DNA from: Plasmodium coatneyi
Taxonomy: Eukaryota > Apicomplexa > Aconoidasida > Haemosporida > Plasmodiidae
Direction: 5' to 3'
Length of the DNA: 64,000 bases
Assembly (NCBI RefSeq): GCF_001680005.1
Contig: NC_033559.1
Location: forward strand, 558,001-622,000
Shown here: in pieces, positions 44,528 to 55,770 of the stretch
Numbering within the stretch: position 1 is the stretch's first letter
Layout of the letters: every line of letters begins with the position of its first letter
Program-made: the position numbers and the translations under genes
The notes under the pieces: model-generated
Databases searched by the model: none
Told to the model about the DNA's origin: nothing
Seen by the model: only the letters and a program-made list of their open reading frames with translations

Positions 44528-47500
44528 TTTGACCTGTCCTCTGTTCAGCGGGTTTATACCCTATTTTTCGTGCGCTTCCCCCTTTTAACCGCTTTACTTG
44601 TCCTGCCCTCACAACGCAGTTTAAGGTACTCCCCCTTGTAAGGAAGAGTAACCAATCAGACACAAACCTCGTGATGCGCGTCTGCTATATGATTAAACGA
44701 AACAAAACATCCCCAATGCGCGCATGTATTCGCGTGTGCATTTTAACTTTTGCTGCAAAGGCATCATAATTTACATGATCTTTAGTTATGGGGGGGGAGG
44801 GGAACGACCAAGGGGCTTTGCGCCACACGTGTAATTATTCACTTTCACATACGTGTGTTTTTGTGCAAATGTGCACAGCGCACGTGCGGATGGGCAATCT
44901 CAATCACTTGGCCGACGTGCTAACTTGTATAATGCCAACCCGCTGCGTCATTTTTTCCCTTCGCAAGGTTGTGCGAACTGCTGGGTTGAATAGTTCAGGT
45001 GATGCATGCGCAAGTGGAATGGCCCAATCGGTGGAAATCTTACACAATCAGGAAAAAATTAACTAAAAGGTGGGAAAAATTGCCAACTCGAGAAAAAATT
45101 CCAAACACGGAAAAATTAACACAAGTTGAATAAAACGAAGGGGCAGCGAACGGATGCAGTATTATACCCTCATTACAAGTAGCGCGTTACGCAAGTTTGC
45201 TAAACGAACTGACGCTACGCAGTAATGTGAAATGGGAAAAAAAGGAAACATACGCAAATTCCCTTGTACTCACAAAATAATTACATTTCTACATTTTCGT
45301 CGCCTTCTTTCTGTTGAACGGAAAAAAAAGTACGCCATGAAATTAAAAATTTTTTTTTTTTTTTTTTTGGCAAACGGGGAGGGAATATAAAATATGTGAG
45401 AAAAAAAAAAAGGTGGACCAAACAAAAAAATGTACCCAGAGGCATAGCCAAAATGAAATGCAAAATGAAACGCGCAAAGATCAGCAACAAAAGGAACACA
45501 AACAGAATCAACAATTGGGGCAGCAGAAGAAGTGTGAAAGGTGCCCCTCAAACCAATACCAACACGGAAAGCTATTTAAAAACGCTTTAAACGTATCACA
45601 TATTGAAAAAATAGGAAGGGGATGAGCGAAATGGCGGGAACGGCACAAGGATGAGCGCGGTGTCCGAATGTACATCACGCAAGTAAGTGCGTGTGTATGT
45701 ATGTATAAATTTGTGGAATTATTTCCTTTAAAAAAGCACATTTTTGTGCAACGTACCCAGATTTTGTGTTGTTCTGCTTAAAGGGCTACTAAATGAATTC
45801 GTTACCCACGATGGGTCAGATTTGTTTTTTTCCCATTTGTCCTTTTTGCGAGTTTCAAGGATATGGAGGTTTTTTCATGTAGGCATAAATCGAAATAACT
45901 CTGTTAGTGTACTTCCACCAAGTAATGAAATGTAACATAATGCAACTTCTTTGCGACTATTGGTTAACCTCTGCACGGGTTAACTGCTACAGGTGGAAGG
46001 AAAATTTTTTCGGCACTGAACAGCGCTGGGGGAAAAACATAATATATGGCAAGGTCGCAGTTATTCTGCCAAACGAAAGCATAATCGCATTACTGCAGTT
46101 GTAGCTTCAGTTGGGTCACTGGTGTGTGTCCTTAAGGGCCTGATACGGGAAAGACAAGAAGCTTAAATCTCCCCCTCGGTCGAATGTATTCCCCCCAGTT
46201 GTTTTTTCTTAACTTTGTTCACTTTGGTGTAGCAAAAAAAAAACTTCGTATCGTATTTCTCCCCACCCTTCCACAGCTGTTCGCACATCAAACACATGAA
46301 ATAGGAAATTACCGGAGAGGGAAAATTTACGCTGTATCTCAGTTGACCTGTTTTAAGAGTTCCATTTCCTCATCACGTCCATGTGGAATTGTAGAAGCAT
46401 GGCGGTGTGTGTGACCCCACGGCGCGATGACATTAAAGCGCTTTAGGTGCGGGACCAAGGGGACGACCTTTGTTGCCTAAAGGGAGGATGGTATATGTGT
46501 GTATACATATATATTATGCCCATGTGCTCGGTCCCACTTCTTAAGGGGTGCTACTTCTTGTCGAATTGTTATTTGCACATTGCAGACAATCACGATGCTG
46601 AGAGAAGTGACCAGGTTCGTGCGCTACAACACATCCCCTCTGCTCCGTACCGGCAATATGTCTACGCAAAGTAGAAATATTTTTCACAGCTTCGTTTATC
46701 AGTTGGAGGTTTTTAAATTACGTTAAGGAAAATTTTCTTATAAATAATTAAAGATAAACAAAAACAAATTTGTATCCCCTTTTAAACAAAAAAAAAGTAA
46801 GCAATGTGTGGAAAGAAGTATTCACAATGGGGCAAACAACGAAAAAGAAACGGTGAGACATTTTTTTAATTGCATTGATGTAATTTCTTTATTCAAAAAA
46901 AAAAGTAAAAAAAAAAATGCACCTAAAAATTGAGCTAAATAAAATTTTCTTCAAAATAATTTAATTGCGCTGAAAAAATTCTCCATAACATCAGCCATCA
47001 GTTGTCTGCTTTTCGTGTGGATAAGCAGACACACACGCGGCAAGAGAACGACAAAAAAAAAAGGGGAAAAAAGGAAAAATAAGAAAAAAAAAAGTAAATT
47101 TGCAAAATAAAAATTGGCCAAAAGGAAAAGCAACAAAATTGCAAAACAACAGTATGAACAAATAAACAAAATTAAGAAAGGGAACAAAATAATCGGCTTA
47201 AAATGAAGCCATGTGCATGGGACAACATCCACATCAAGGCAGGGCCAACCGTCGGAAATATTTTTCATTTGTGTGAGTAGGCGTTTACGCTGTGGGGAGT
47301 CGTAAAGAATTGTGTTCGCACGAATGGGGGAGTGACGCATATATGTGTATGCATATCGAACGTCCTTATCCATCTGAGGTGCTAAAAAATGGTCTGATTG
47401 GTGGGTAAGCATCTGTATGGGCACTTGCAAAAGGTTCGTTCGTAAAAACAGTTTCTGCAATGTGGGTTTCGCAAACGTGCGTGCTTCACGTATGGGTGTG

Positions 47501-47584
47501 TATATGTATGGGTGTGTGCATGTATGGGTGTGTACATGTATGGATGTATTTCTACCCCCCTCGCTGTGACCGCTCCTCGGCGGC
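44528..47584. other. Intergenic, about 3 kb
   Basis: Upstream of the SNARE gene and downstream of the zinc-finger gene, with T and A runs (45349-45368, 45401-45412). A plus-strand frame through 45395-45625 reads Gln/Lys-rich then CERCPSNQYQHGKLFKNALN and could be an exon of a small unrecognised gene, but it lacks a clear ATG and splice sites. The rest shows nothing coding. The last 650 nt are the 3' region of the zinc-finger gene. Confidence 0.4.
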
Positions 47585-50491
47585 TTAGTTGAGGCTGCTC
47601 AAATTGACAGACTTGGAGACGCCAAAGAAATCGCCGCTCTTCTGCTCGTTCATCCACCCGTGGGACATCATCGGGTAGACAAATTCATTCAAATTAGCAT
47701 TCGCATTCCAAATGTTCTGTTCATTATTTCCTTCTTTTTTATAAGTAGAAAAGTCCATATTTAGTCGTACAAATCCATTTTCATCCGTCACTTCTGCATT
47801 CCTCACACCGACGCTGTTACCACTGTTCACCTCATCAAACCATCTGTTGTTATTACTCTCTATATTATTGTTATATAGAAAAGTGAGATTGTGTATATCT
47901 GGAATGGACGTGTTGTAATTCGATGCTGATGGTAACGGGTCACTTAGCTGGGTGTTCTTTTTAAACGGATAATTATTTTCACTAGACCAATTCATGTGGT
48001 TCACATTTTTTACGCTCGAGTGTGCGTTTTTCGTTTCACTATACTGTAACTCCTTCGATATTAAGCCTTTTATTTTTTTGAGAAAGTCTGACTTGTCATT
48101 ACTGAATGGGAAATTTCTGTCCACGTTCATGGCGCTGTCGCTCAGTTCAGCGCCTTCTCGCAAATTCAGCTTCGCATTTTTCTCCTTTCCTATGGTGACG
48201 CTATTGGCTGGTTTTTTCTGCATCTGGTGTGGTGGTGCCATATTGGGAGTGGTCATAATTGATGTGGTCACATTCGGAATGGTCTCCTTTTTGCTGTTCA
48301 AATTTTTGCCATGACTTGAGGGGAGAAACATTTCCCCATTTCCATAACCTCTCTGTCCGAAGCGGTCCACCGTTGGGAATGCTCTCCCCTGGTCGCTCGA
48401 TCCGAATCCGTTGGTTGCAAATGGGTTGGCGGAAAAACCGTTCTTGGCATACCCGTTCGCCGCGTCATCACCTCCAACGCCCCTCATATAGTTGACGCCA
48501 CTGAAGTTTCCGTCTCTTTCGTTGTTCCCAACAAAGCTAGCCATGTGATCATTCCTGAACAGAACCATGCCATTTTTCCACGTGTCTATCTCCTCATTTT
48601 TATCAAACGCATCTTGGCTGATATGCGGCAGTTGTGGCATCCTCTGCTGCTGATTTAGCCCCATCTCCTGGTTTTTGTATTCATTATTGTGAAAAACAAA
48701 GGGGCTGAAATTTTTGGACGTAGGAAATGCGTCTGAATCGAGCATCTGGTTCGTGCTGCCCGTGTTGGTAGCGCTGTTGTTCATGCCGCTATTGTGGATG
48801 CTTCCTCCGATGGGGACGCCATACGAAATTGCTGGCTGCTGCGCACCTCCAAACTTCTCCTCATAGCAGTTCCTCCTCTTCCTTGCTTGCGGAAGATAAT
48901 TTATTATGCCTTCCTCAAATGGTTGGTTTGGCACCTCTTCCTGGACTTCTCCCGTTGACATATGTTTTCCATTATGTGGCACGTTACTCAAGTTACCATT
49001 CTGATTGTATACACTTCTCTCCGTTTCGAACGACTTGGCGTTGCTCATCAAGTTTGTATACTGTCTGTTAGTTAGCTCTCCACTGTTATTAACAGAAAAG
49101 GCATCCCTAATTTCCGGGGGATTGTTCACATCCTTCACGCTGGAAAAGGATCCTACATTTTGCGAAATGAGAATGTCATCTATGGTTTTTATTATGCTGT
49201 TCAGGTTGTCATCTGCCTTGATCCCGTCATCAAAAATGGACATGGCATGCTTTGAGTTTCTCTTCTCAGTTGTGAACAGGTAATTTTCTGTTGTATCCTC
49301 TGGAAGGACGTACTTCGTCAGGTCATCCTCAAGGTGGAGGTTGCGGTTGATGGATGCCGCTGCTACTGCGACAGTGGAGGGGTAGCCAAAATGGGTTTCG
49401 TTGCTGCTGAGGGAGGAGAACCGTTGGGTAGCGAAACGATGAGTGGGGAAGCGTTCACCTAAATATGGTTTCTGTGCATGTGGTTGTTCTGTATATGGTT
49501 TATCTGCGAACCCTCCATCTATGCCGCCCTGGTCGGTGCCGCCTTGCTTGGAGCCGCCCGGGAAGTCCCTCTCCACCAGGGTTCCATTCTGTTCCTTCTT
49601 AATGGACTCCTTCAGGAGGTTATTTTCGTTCAAAAGGTACTTGATAACTTTCGCGTACTTGTCATTATTTTCCATAAAGGTAGACAGGGCTAGATTTTCA
49701 ATTTTGCTAAGGACGTCTTTAATAGAATTTCCGTTGCTGCTATCTGGCAGGAGGAAATCTCCATCCACCGTGTCCTTATCGAGGGTGTCATTTATGCCAC
49801 TTATTCCATTTATGTCATTTACGTCTCCTGTGGTTACTTCATTATCCCCATGGGGTGTTCTCTTTTTGCTCTTTATTTTCGCCTTTTCATTTTTTATTAC
49901 GTTTCTTTTGCAGATATAGGCATCCCTATCTTTGTCGTATGAAGAAGACATGTTTGTATTTTCGGACGACCCATTAGCGGAATAATCACACGTATCGAAT
50001 GAGTAAGTAGAAGCTGTTCCTTGCTTCTGATCAGTGGTATTGCTCTTCATTTTATTTTTATTTTTCTTGCTACATTTTGAACCCTGCAATAGGTCTACCT
50101 GTTCATTCGTTTTTATGTCTTCCGTTCCGTGTGCAAATCTGCATTTATTCCCATTAAAACATTTTCCTTTTCCCCAGAAGCTACAGATAGTTGATTTGTA
50201 CGTGGCCAAGTGGACGCTTGGCTTTAGCGTGTCAATGTCGTGGGCGAACTTACAGTTTGCATCTCGACAGGGAATCTTCTTCTTCACATAATCACACAGC
50301 TTCGTGTTCCTTAAGTCAGGCATAGGCTTTAATTCGTCAATGCTATGGGCGTAATGGCAGTTGGACTCATTTAGACAGTAGTTTTTATTTTTCTGGAACG
50401 GGCACATTTTCGTTTTAAAAAATTGCTTCTTTATAAGCGACAGCGTTTCTGACTGCACCTGCGGTGCTTGCTTGTGACTTTTTTCGTTCAT
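47585..50491 (-). CDS. CCCH-type zinc finger protein, three fingers
   Basis: The first ATG in frame is at 50491; the open frame continues upstream only from a GTG codon, so I start at 50491 (968 aa). Three CCCH fingers sit near the N-terminus: residues 30-49 (C-x8-C-x5-C-x3-H), 66-84 (C-x8-C-x4-C-x3-H) and 103-121 (C-x7-C-x5-C-x3-H). Each ends in a [HKR][YF]AH element followed by DELKP, DTLKP or EDIKT, typical of RNA-binding CCCH domains that act on mRNA stability or translation. The remaining 830 residues are Asn/Ser-rich and low complexity, with no other domain that I recognise. A role in mRNA binding is inferred from the family. Confidence 0.88.
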   Translation of the reverse strand: MNEKSHKQAPQVQSETLSLIKKQFFKTKMCPFQKNKNYCLNESNCHYAHSIDELKPMPDLRNTKLCDYVKKKIPCRDANCKFAHDIDTLKPSVHLATYKSTICSFWGKGKCFNGNKCRFAHGTEDIKTNEQVDLLQGSKCSKKNKNKMKSNTTDQKQGTASTYSFDTCDYSANGSSENTNMSSSYDKDRDAYICKRNVIKNEKAKIKSKKRTPHGDNEVTTGDVNDINGISGINDTLDKDTVDGDFLLPDSSNGNSIKDVLSKIENLALSTFMENNDKYAKVIKYLLNENNLLKESIKKEQNGTLVERDFPGGSKQGGTDQGGIDGGFADKPYTEQPHAQKPYLGERFPTHRFATQRFSSLSSNETHFGYPSTVAVAAASINRNLHLEDDLTKYVLPEDTTENYLFTTEKRNSKHAMSIFDDGIKADDNLNSIIKTIDDILISQNVGSFSSVKDVNNPPEIRDAFSVNNSGELTNRQYTNLMSNAKSFETERSVYNQNGNLSNVPHNGKHMSTGEVQEEVPNQPFEEGIINYLPQARKRRNCYEEKFGGAQQPAISYGVPIGGSIHNSGMNNSATNTGSTNQMLDSDAFPTSKNFSPFVFHNNEYKNQEMGLNQQQRMPQLPHISQDAFDKNEEIDTWKNGMVLFRNDHMASFVGNNERDGNFSGVNYMRGVGGDDAANGYAKNGFSANPFATNGFGSSDQGRAFPTVDRFGQRGYGNGEMFLPSSHGKNLNSKKETIPNVTTSIMTTPNMAPPHQMQKKPANSVTIGKEKNAKLNLREGAELSDSAMNVDRNFPFSNDKSDFLKKIKGLISKELQYSETKNAHSSVKNVNHMNWSSENNYPFKKNTQLSDPLPSASNYNTSIPDIHNLTFLYNNNIESNNNRWFDEVNSGNSVGVRNAEVTDENGFVRLNMDFSTYKKEGNNEQNIWNANANLNEFVYPMMSHGWMNEQKSGDFFGVSKSVNLSSLN

Positions 50492-52898
50492 CGTTTGGGA
50501 TAGGGGGGGCAGCAAAATGAAAAGCAAAAAAAGGGGCAAAAATAACACCACCGAAAGGGGGATACGAACGTAAGGGGAGCGTGAGAGCAGCTAAATGTGG
50601 CCAAAGTGAAAGAAAAAATATTTCAAATAATTTACGAACAGTTAGGTGCAATTAGCCAAAATGGAAGGCGCGGCGGAGGGTCGGTGGTAGTAGGGCAAAT
50701 CAAACACGATGAACAATGTGGATAATCTACAAACTGTGTGTCCCGCCGACGTGGTTGGGCTGTGCACTGGAGTGACCCGTGAGGGGCAGAGGTTCAGCGC
50801 GTAGGTTCACATGCGTATATGTGCACCTCCGTACAAATACAAGTGCATAGAATAGTGGAGACGTACAACTGCTCTCTATGATCGCCCCTCACATAGCAGC
50901 AGCGGGAATCCCGCAGAGACGTGTGCGTATATATATGCCGACTTGTCGAGCTTCCCCGACATGCATGTGAAGAAAGGTACCAATCAACAGAGGTAGTGGT
51001 GCAAGCGATTTGTAGGCAAAAACAGGTGAAACGCAGCTTGTTCATTTGTCGGCCCTCCCTTGATAAAGCATAATTAATCTACTTGTGAGAAAAATAATTT
51101 AATGAGAAAAAGCTCCTCCTCTTTTTTTTTTAATTTACAAATAATGCATTATAATACAAAAAAAATGAACCATAAAGGAAAGCCAAATGGAGGACAACAA
51201 AAAAAAAAAAAAAAAATTTTAAACAAATTGGAACAAAACAAATAATTTAGATGACAAAAGAGAGTCAATAAAATTTGCCCTATGTGTAAAACAGAACTAA
51301 CTGGTTGGCAATCATTTTCGGGGGAGGGACAAAGAAGTAAAAAGAAAACTGATTTTCACAGAAAAAAAACAAAACAAACTACATTCCGTGAACAAAATGG
51401 TTGCCTATGCAAGTGCACACTCTGGAGGGTAGTAAATCAGTATGTCCCACATGTGTGTGTATGTATTAGTACCTCCACTTACCATTGAACAAACGTATGT
51501 ACGTACCCGTGGGGGTAATTCTTCTTGCGAAAGGAAGCAAGCAGGTGTACTTAGAAAAAAAAAAAAAAAAAACGCATCCACCTCAACAACGCACAGTTAT
51601 ATCAAAATATACAGCTAATTATAACCAAATGAGAAACATGAAAAGGATTGAAACAAGTATAGGTTTACAAAACGGGTCAGCGAAGGACCATCAAATGAGT
51701 CATCCTACATGTGCATGTGTGGATGTACATACTGATGTCGTTTTTTTTTTTTTTTTTTTTTTTAACAATAGACAAACATTTTACCTAAGCTGTTCTCTCA
51801 TTATTGCTAAAAAAATTATGTGCAAAAAATGTTTACTCGTCCTACTCGACATGCGAATGCATCATTTGTCTAATACATACATGTGCATACACTTCGACCT
51901 TCACTTGGACACATAAACTGGGTCCGTCATTTGCCCCTCCGTGGCACATTCAAATTGTGAAGAAAAAAGAAAAAAATTTTAACTGCGCGGCTACATGTTG
52001 GCACTTTCACGTTGATAAAGGAAAAGGAAAAATAAAAATGTGTTCTCTGTATGATGCGGAAGAAAAGATGATCACACATGTATTTGTATATGCCAGAAAA
52101 ATTGATTTAGAAAAAAAAAAAAACTTTTCAGTGAAAGAGGCTTACAGAATGGGTAAAACAAAATTGACGTGAAAAAAATGAATAAAGATGAGAAAAGGCG
52201 CGTTTGCGATGATGGAAATGGTTTTATTTGCTTGACTGATTAAAATTCGTTGCCTATTTGTGTACATAACGGTCAATACAAACAACTTACACGAATTGAA
52301 ACTCCTGTTTGAGTGATTCTTTCCTTTTCCCTTCGCGGGATGCACATTTGAATAGCACGTTGGGGTAGTATTCACTGGTGGGTTATTCCTACAAAGGGAG
52401 GAATTCTTCCCGTTCCATCTTTGGTCAGCTCCACGCACGTACCAAAAAGGTTTTTTTTCTTTTTTTATTACATAATCGCCAACCGTTCTGCCTTTTTTTT
52501 TTTTTTTCCTTTTTCGGAGGAACCTCCACTTTTATGGTCACCCATTTTGTACGAAACAGAAATAGCTGTCACACAAGGTACTGTCTTCTGGTAGAATACT
52601 CCCACGTGGTGGGAATTGCCAAGAAAAAAAAAAATACCCACTCCTGTTTGGAAAACACATTGGTTTATTTCACCCCCTTTGAAGGAACATTTTTTTCAAA
52701 CAGAACGGAAAAAAAAATCGAACAAACGCAGGCACGTTGAAAAATTGCAGCACCTGACTGTTGTTGTTTTGTTTTGTATATTTTCTTTTTCCCTCTTGTT
52801 GTATTATAATGAGGATTGACCCCCAAAAGAAGAAAATTCCCTCTACATAATCACACACATGAGCAAGCGTATTTTTTCTTTCTAAACTTTTCGATTCC

Positions 52899-52932
<34 letters not shown>

Positions 52933-54487
52933 GGGTGTGCGTGGCAACGTCCAGAAATGGATCCCCCCGCGGTGAGACAATTCTGCATCATAAGTAAACA
53001 GGAAAAAAAAAAAAAAAAATCCACGCTGGTATTTGTCTACCCACGTAGGAACTTGCACATTCATACACGCGTGACATGCTTAGGTGCACCTTGGAACTCA
53101 CGTCCGGGGAACGCCAACTGATTCGCGCGACCCGTTCTTTGCAAACCCAAAAAAAGTAGTTGTTAACACTTTGTAGAAACCATCACGTCGCAGATTTATT
53201 CTTTTTTTTTTTTTTTTGTTAATCCGCTTTCTAAGGTGATTTCCTTTACATTGTAGCACTTCCTCATTCCTCGATAAAATTTATGATCGAATAAATTGTG
53301 TAGATCAAATGTGAGCGCTTAAGTTTTTCCTGCCACTTCTTACCATTTGGCAGAGGTGTGTTTCTACACACGGGCAGAAATGTGCAGACGGTCGAAATTT
53401 TCAACGCGCCAAATGAGTTCCCAAAAAGAGGAACTTCACCTATTTGTTCACATCACTTTGGAGGGGGTGTAAAAATTTGTGCCTTTTTCTTTTAACCACA
53501 CGACGGAAATTTTTCAAATGTGTGTTACTCAGCAACTGCAGTGAAAAATACATCGACAGGTCGGCAGGAAAAAAAAAAAAAAATCGCGGCATACATGCAT
53601 GCAAGGCAGAGATGTAAATTATCCCCTCCAGCAACATACCTTTCCTGGCTTCCAAGTTGGGGACAAATAGGAAATAGGAGAAAAAAAAAAAGAAAAACAT
53701 AGGCATTTGGTTGAAAAGAAACAGAAAAGGGAATCCACCGAGGTAAACACTGACTCATTCACTTCGTACGCCTTGCTGCATTTGCATTCCCCCCACTTCC
53801 ACATTTACATGTGCCTATAAGAAATTCGGAGATGGGAGCACCGTACGGAGAAGCAAGCACAAAGTATGGCGACATGCGCTAGAGATAAAGGTGCTGAAAA
53901 GGTTCCCACCTGGTAGGTTAATTCGACCGCCGAAAAAATGCCAACTTCCAAAAAAACAGTGAGAATAACTCACCATGCTTACCTATAACACATATGAACG
54001 GTATGTAAATGAATCTACAGCAAAAATCCTACCCGAGTGGGATATCTCTGATGGTTGGAAGGAAGAGTTATTGAATGTTAGAACTACAATGGGGAAATAA
54101 CTTGTGCGGGAAAAAAAAAAAAATCCTCCAACAAACCATTGTTCGCATAATTTAGGACTACTCACAGGTGAGCGCTTAAGATGCGCTCTTAAGTACGGCT
54201 GTTTTTCCTCTCTTTTTTTTTTTTCTTTTTCACATATAGAGAGATTGAGGAAAGAAAAAAAAAATTTCATTACGAACAAGTAATGAGCGGCTGCTTTAGT
54301 ACATAAAAAGGCGGCATTAAGTCATTCCCTCGCATACTGCTGGTGTTGGAAAGTTAAGCCAAGGGGGAAGCCATCCCCGGGGCGCGCTAATTGTAGGCAC
54401 AAATCTAACCAACGCTTCATAAGTATATTTACGCATTCATACGTACGCACTTACTGCGTAACAGATAAGCACACACAAAACGGAAAG
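50492..54487. other. Intergenic, about 4 kb
   Basis: Divergent promoter region between the zinc-finger gene (minus) and the PAC3-like gene (plus). It is rich in homopolymers (51743-51763, 52900-52924, 53004-53019, 53199-53218, 54110-54122). Several plus-strand frames at 51.3-53.1 kb are short and Lys-rich; none shows a conserved motif or convincing splice structure. No tRNA or other RNA fold was recognised. Confidence 0.45.
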
Positions 54488-55099
54488 ATGGCGGACGAAC
54501 AAATATCCCCACACAGCAAACGGAACGACGAAGGTCCCATCAGCAACGGGAGAACAAGTCACGAGAACTGCTTCATCGCAAAAGACATAGAAGATAACAA
54601 CCGTATGATGAGCAGTCTCACTTGTCACTTGGTAAATAACCCAAAGGAAAAACTCAACACGCATGAAAACAATGGCATTTTGAGTGACAAAAAAAATGGG
54701 CACCTATCTGAGAGAAAGGATGCCCCCAGTAAGGCCATCCCAGAGGTAATAAGAAAAACAGTAAATATTAATCACAAGGATGAAACAGTAACATATGTAT
54801 ACACCCTCGTCTGCTATAAAAATTATAACATTTTTTTTATCTCGCCGAATGGGAAATTTGCTGTGTGGGTACATTCTCACAATGTCATTATGCCCTTCTC
54901 GGTGGAACAAGAAACGGAAATCATTTTTGGAGAAAGGAACTATCCCTACTTGGAAATGTTTTGTGCTCAGTTTATGAAGGACCATGCCGCTCGGATGAAG
55001 TATAAGTCGATTATGTTTGCCATATATCTTCACAACATGTGCTTCGATGACACGAAAGCTTTAAAAGAAATATTTGCTGCGCTGAGTACTATGGTTTAA
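54488..55099 (+). CDS. Candidate proteasome assembly chaperone 3-like protein (PAC3/PSMG3)
   Basis: A single exon encodes 203 aa. The first 85 residues are charged and low complexity. The C-terminal 115 residues follow the PAC3 pattern. A strand pair TVTYVYTLVCYKNYNIFFIS leads into NGKFAVWVHSH. Then comes TEIIFGERNYPYLEMFCAQF (family: a KVLLG-acidic-EP segment before a helix). It ends IMFAIYLHNMCFDDTKALKEIFAAL, matching the family's LLAVAVK, LKALREV end in order and spacing. PAC3, with PAC4, helps build the 20S alpha ring in the cytosol. The identification rests on pattern recall, not a search, so it is tentative. Confidence 0.55.
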   Translation: MADEQISPHSKRNDEGPISNGRTSHENCFIAKDIEDNNRMMSSLTCHLVNNPKEKLNTHENNGILSDKKNGHLSERKDAPSKAIPEVIRKTVNINHKDETVTYVYTLVCYKNYNIFFISPNGKFAVWVHSHNVIMPFSVEQETEIIFGERNYPYLEMFCAQFMKDHAARMKYKSIMFAIYLHNMCFDDTKALKEIFAALSTMV

Positions 55100-55770
55100 G
55101 TAGGTTTTACAGCGTCCAAATAGGTGTGAGCTGAGATGTGTACACGCGGTTATGCGCACCTTCCCAGGGTAGGAGAGGGTGCCATTCGTCATTACTGTGA
55201 TAAGCATGCCAATTCTGCAGTTTGTTTAGTCTTCATTTTATTATTACAAGCGGAAGGAGCGGCAGAGGGGGAAATATCCCCCTCGTAGAGCTAGCTACAA
55301 TGTTTTTTTTTTTTTTCATTTACTTCCCCGTTGTCATTTCATGCGTTTGAGAATAATTTGCTTGCATGAGCGGACGGACAGATCGATGGATAAGGATCCC
55401 CCGGGATGTGTTTAAAAAATGCCCAGTTATGCCCGCTGAACGGCTATTTTTTTTCCGCCATTTGTGTGTACCAACTTGTGTGCAATTTTGAGAAAAAAAA
55501 AAAAAAAAAAGCTAGCCAGCGATATATTTTTTTTTTTTTTTTTTTGGCTAGAATTCCAATCCTTCGTTATCTTTTTATTCGCAATTTGGTCCAACTCATA
55601 CATTTCCATTTTTTCCAACTAGGGGGTGTCTTCATTTAGTCCGGACCCATATGAACTGTAAGAATTATCTGCACATTTGTTGCCATTATTTTTGGCCTTC
55701 CAACTATTTTTCCATTTTTGGATATCGTACGCCTTTTCGATGCGACCTGCTTCAGATCAACTTGGAGGCC
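55100..55770. other. Intergenic, convergent 3' ends
   Basis: Downstream of the PAC3-like gene and of the minus-strand gene at 55771. It holds facing A and T runs (55493-55509 and 55529-55545) that could pair as a long A:U stem in either transcript, suitable for 3'-end formation. No coding frame. Confidence 0.45.

Noticed and set aside
45395..45625. Small plus-strand gene with CERCPSNQYQHGKLF
   Set aside because: There is no in-frame ATG, it starts in a poly-A run, and no convincing splice sites are visible; it is kept only as a note in the intergenic entry.
47585..50551. Longer start for the zinc-finger protein with a hydrophobic leader
   Set aside because: That start codon is GTG. The first ATG at 50491 directly precedes the conserved region, so the apparent signal peptide is upstream sequence.
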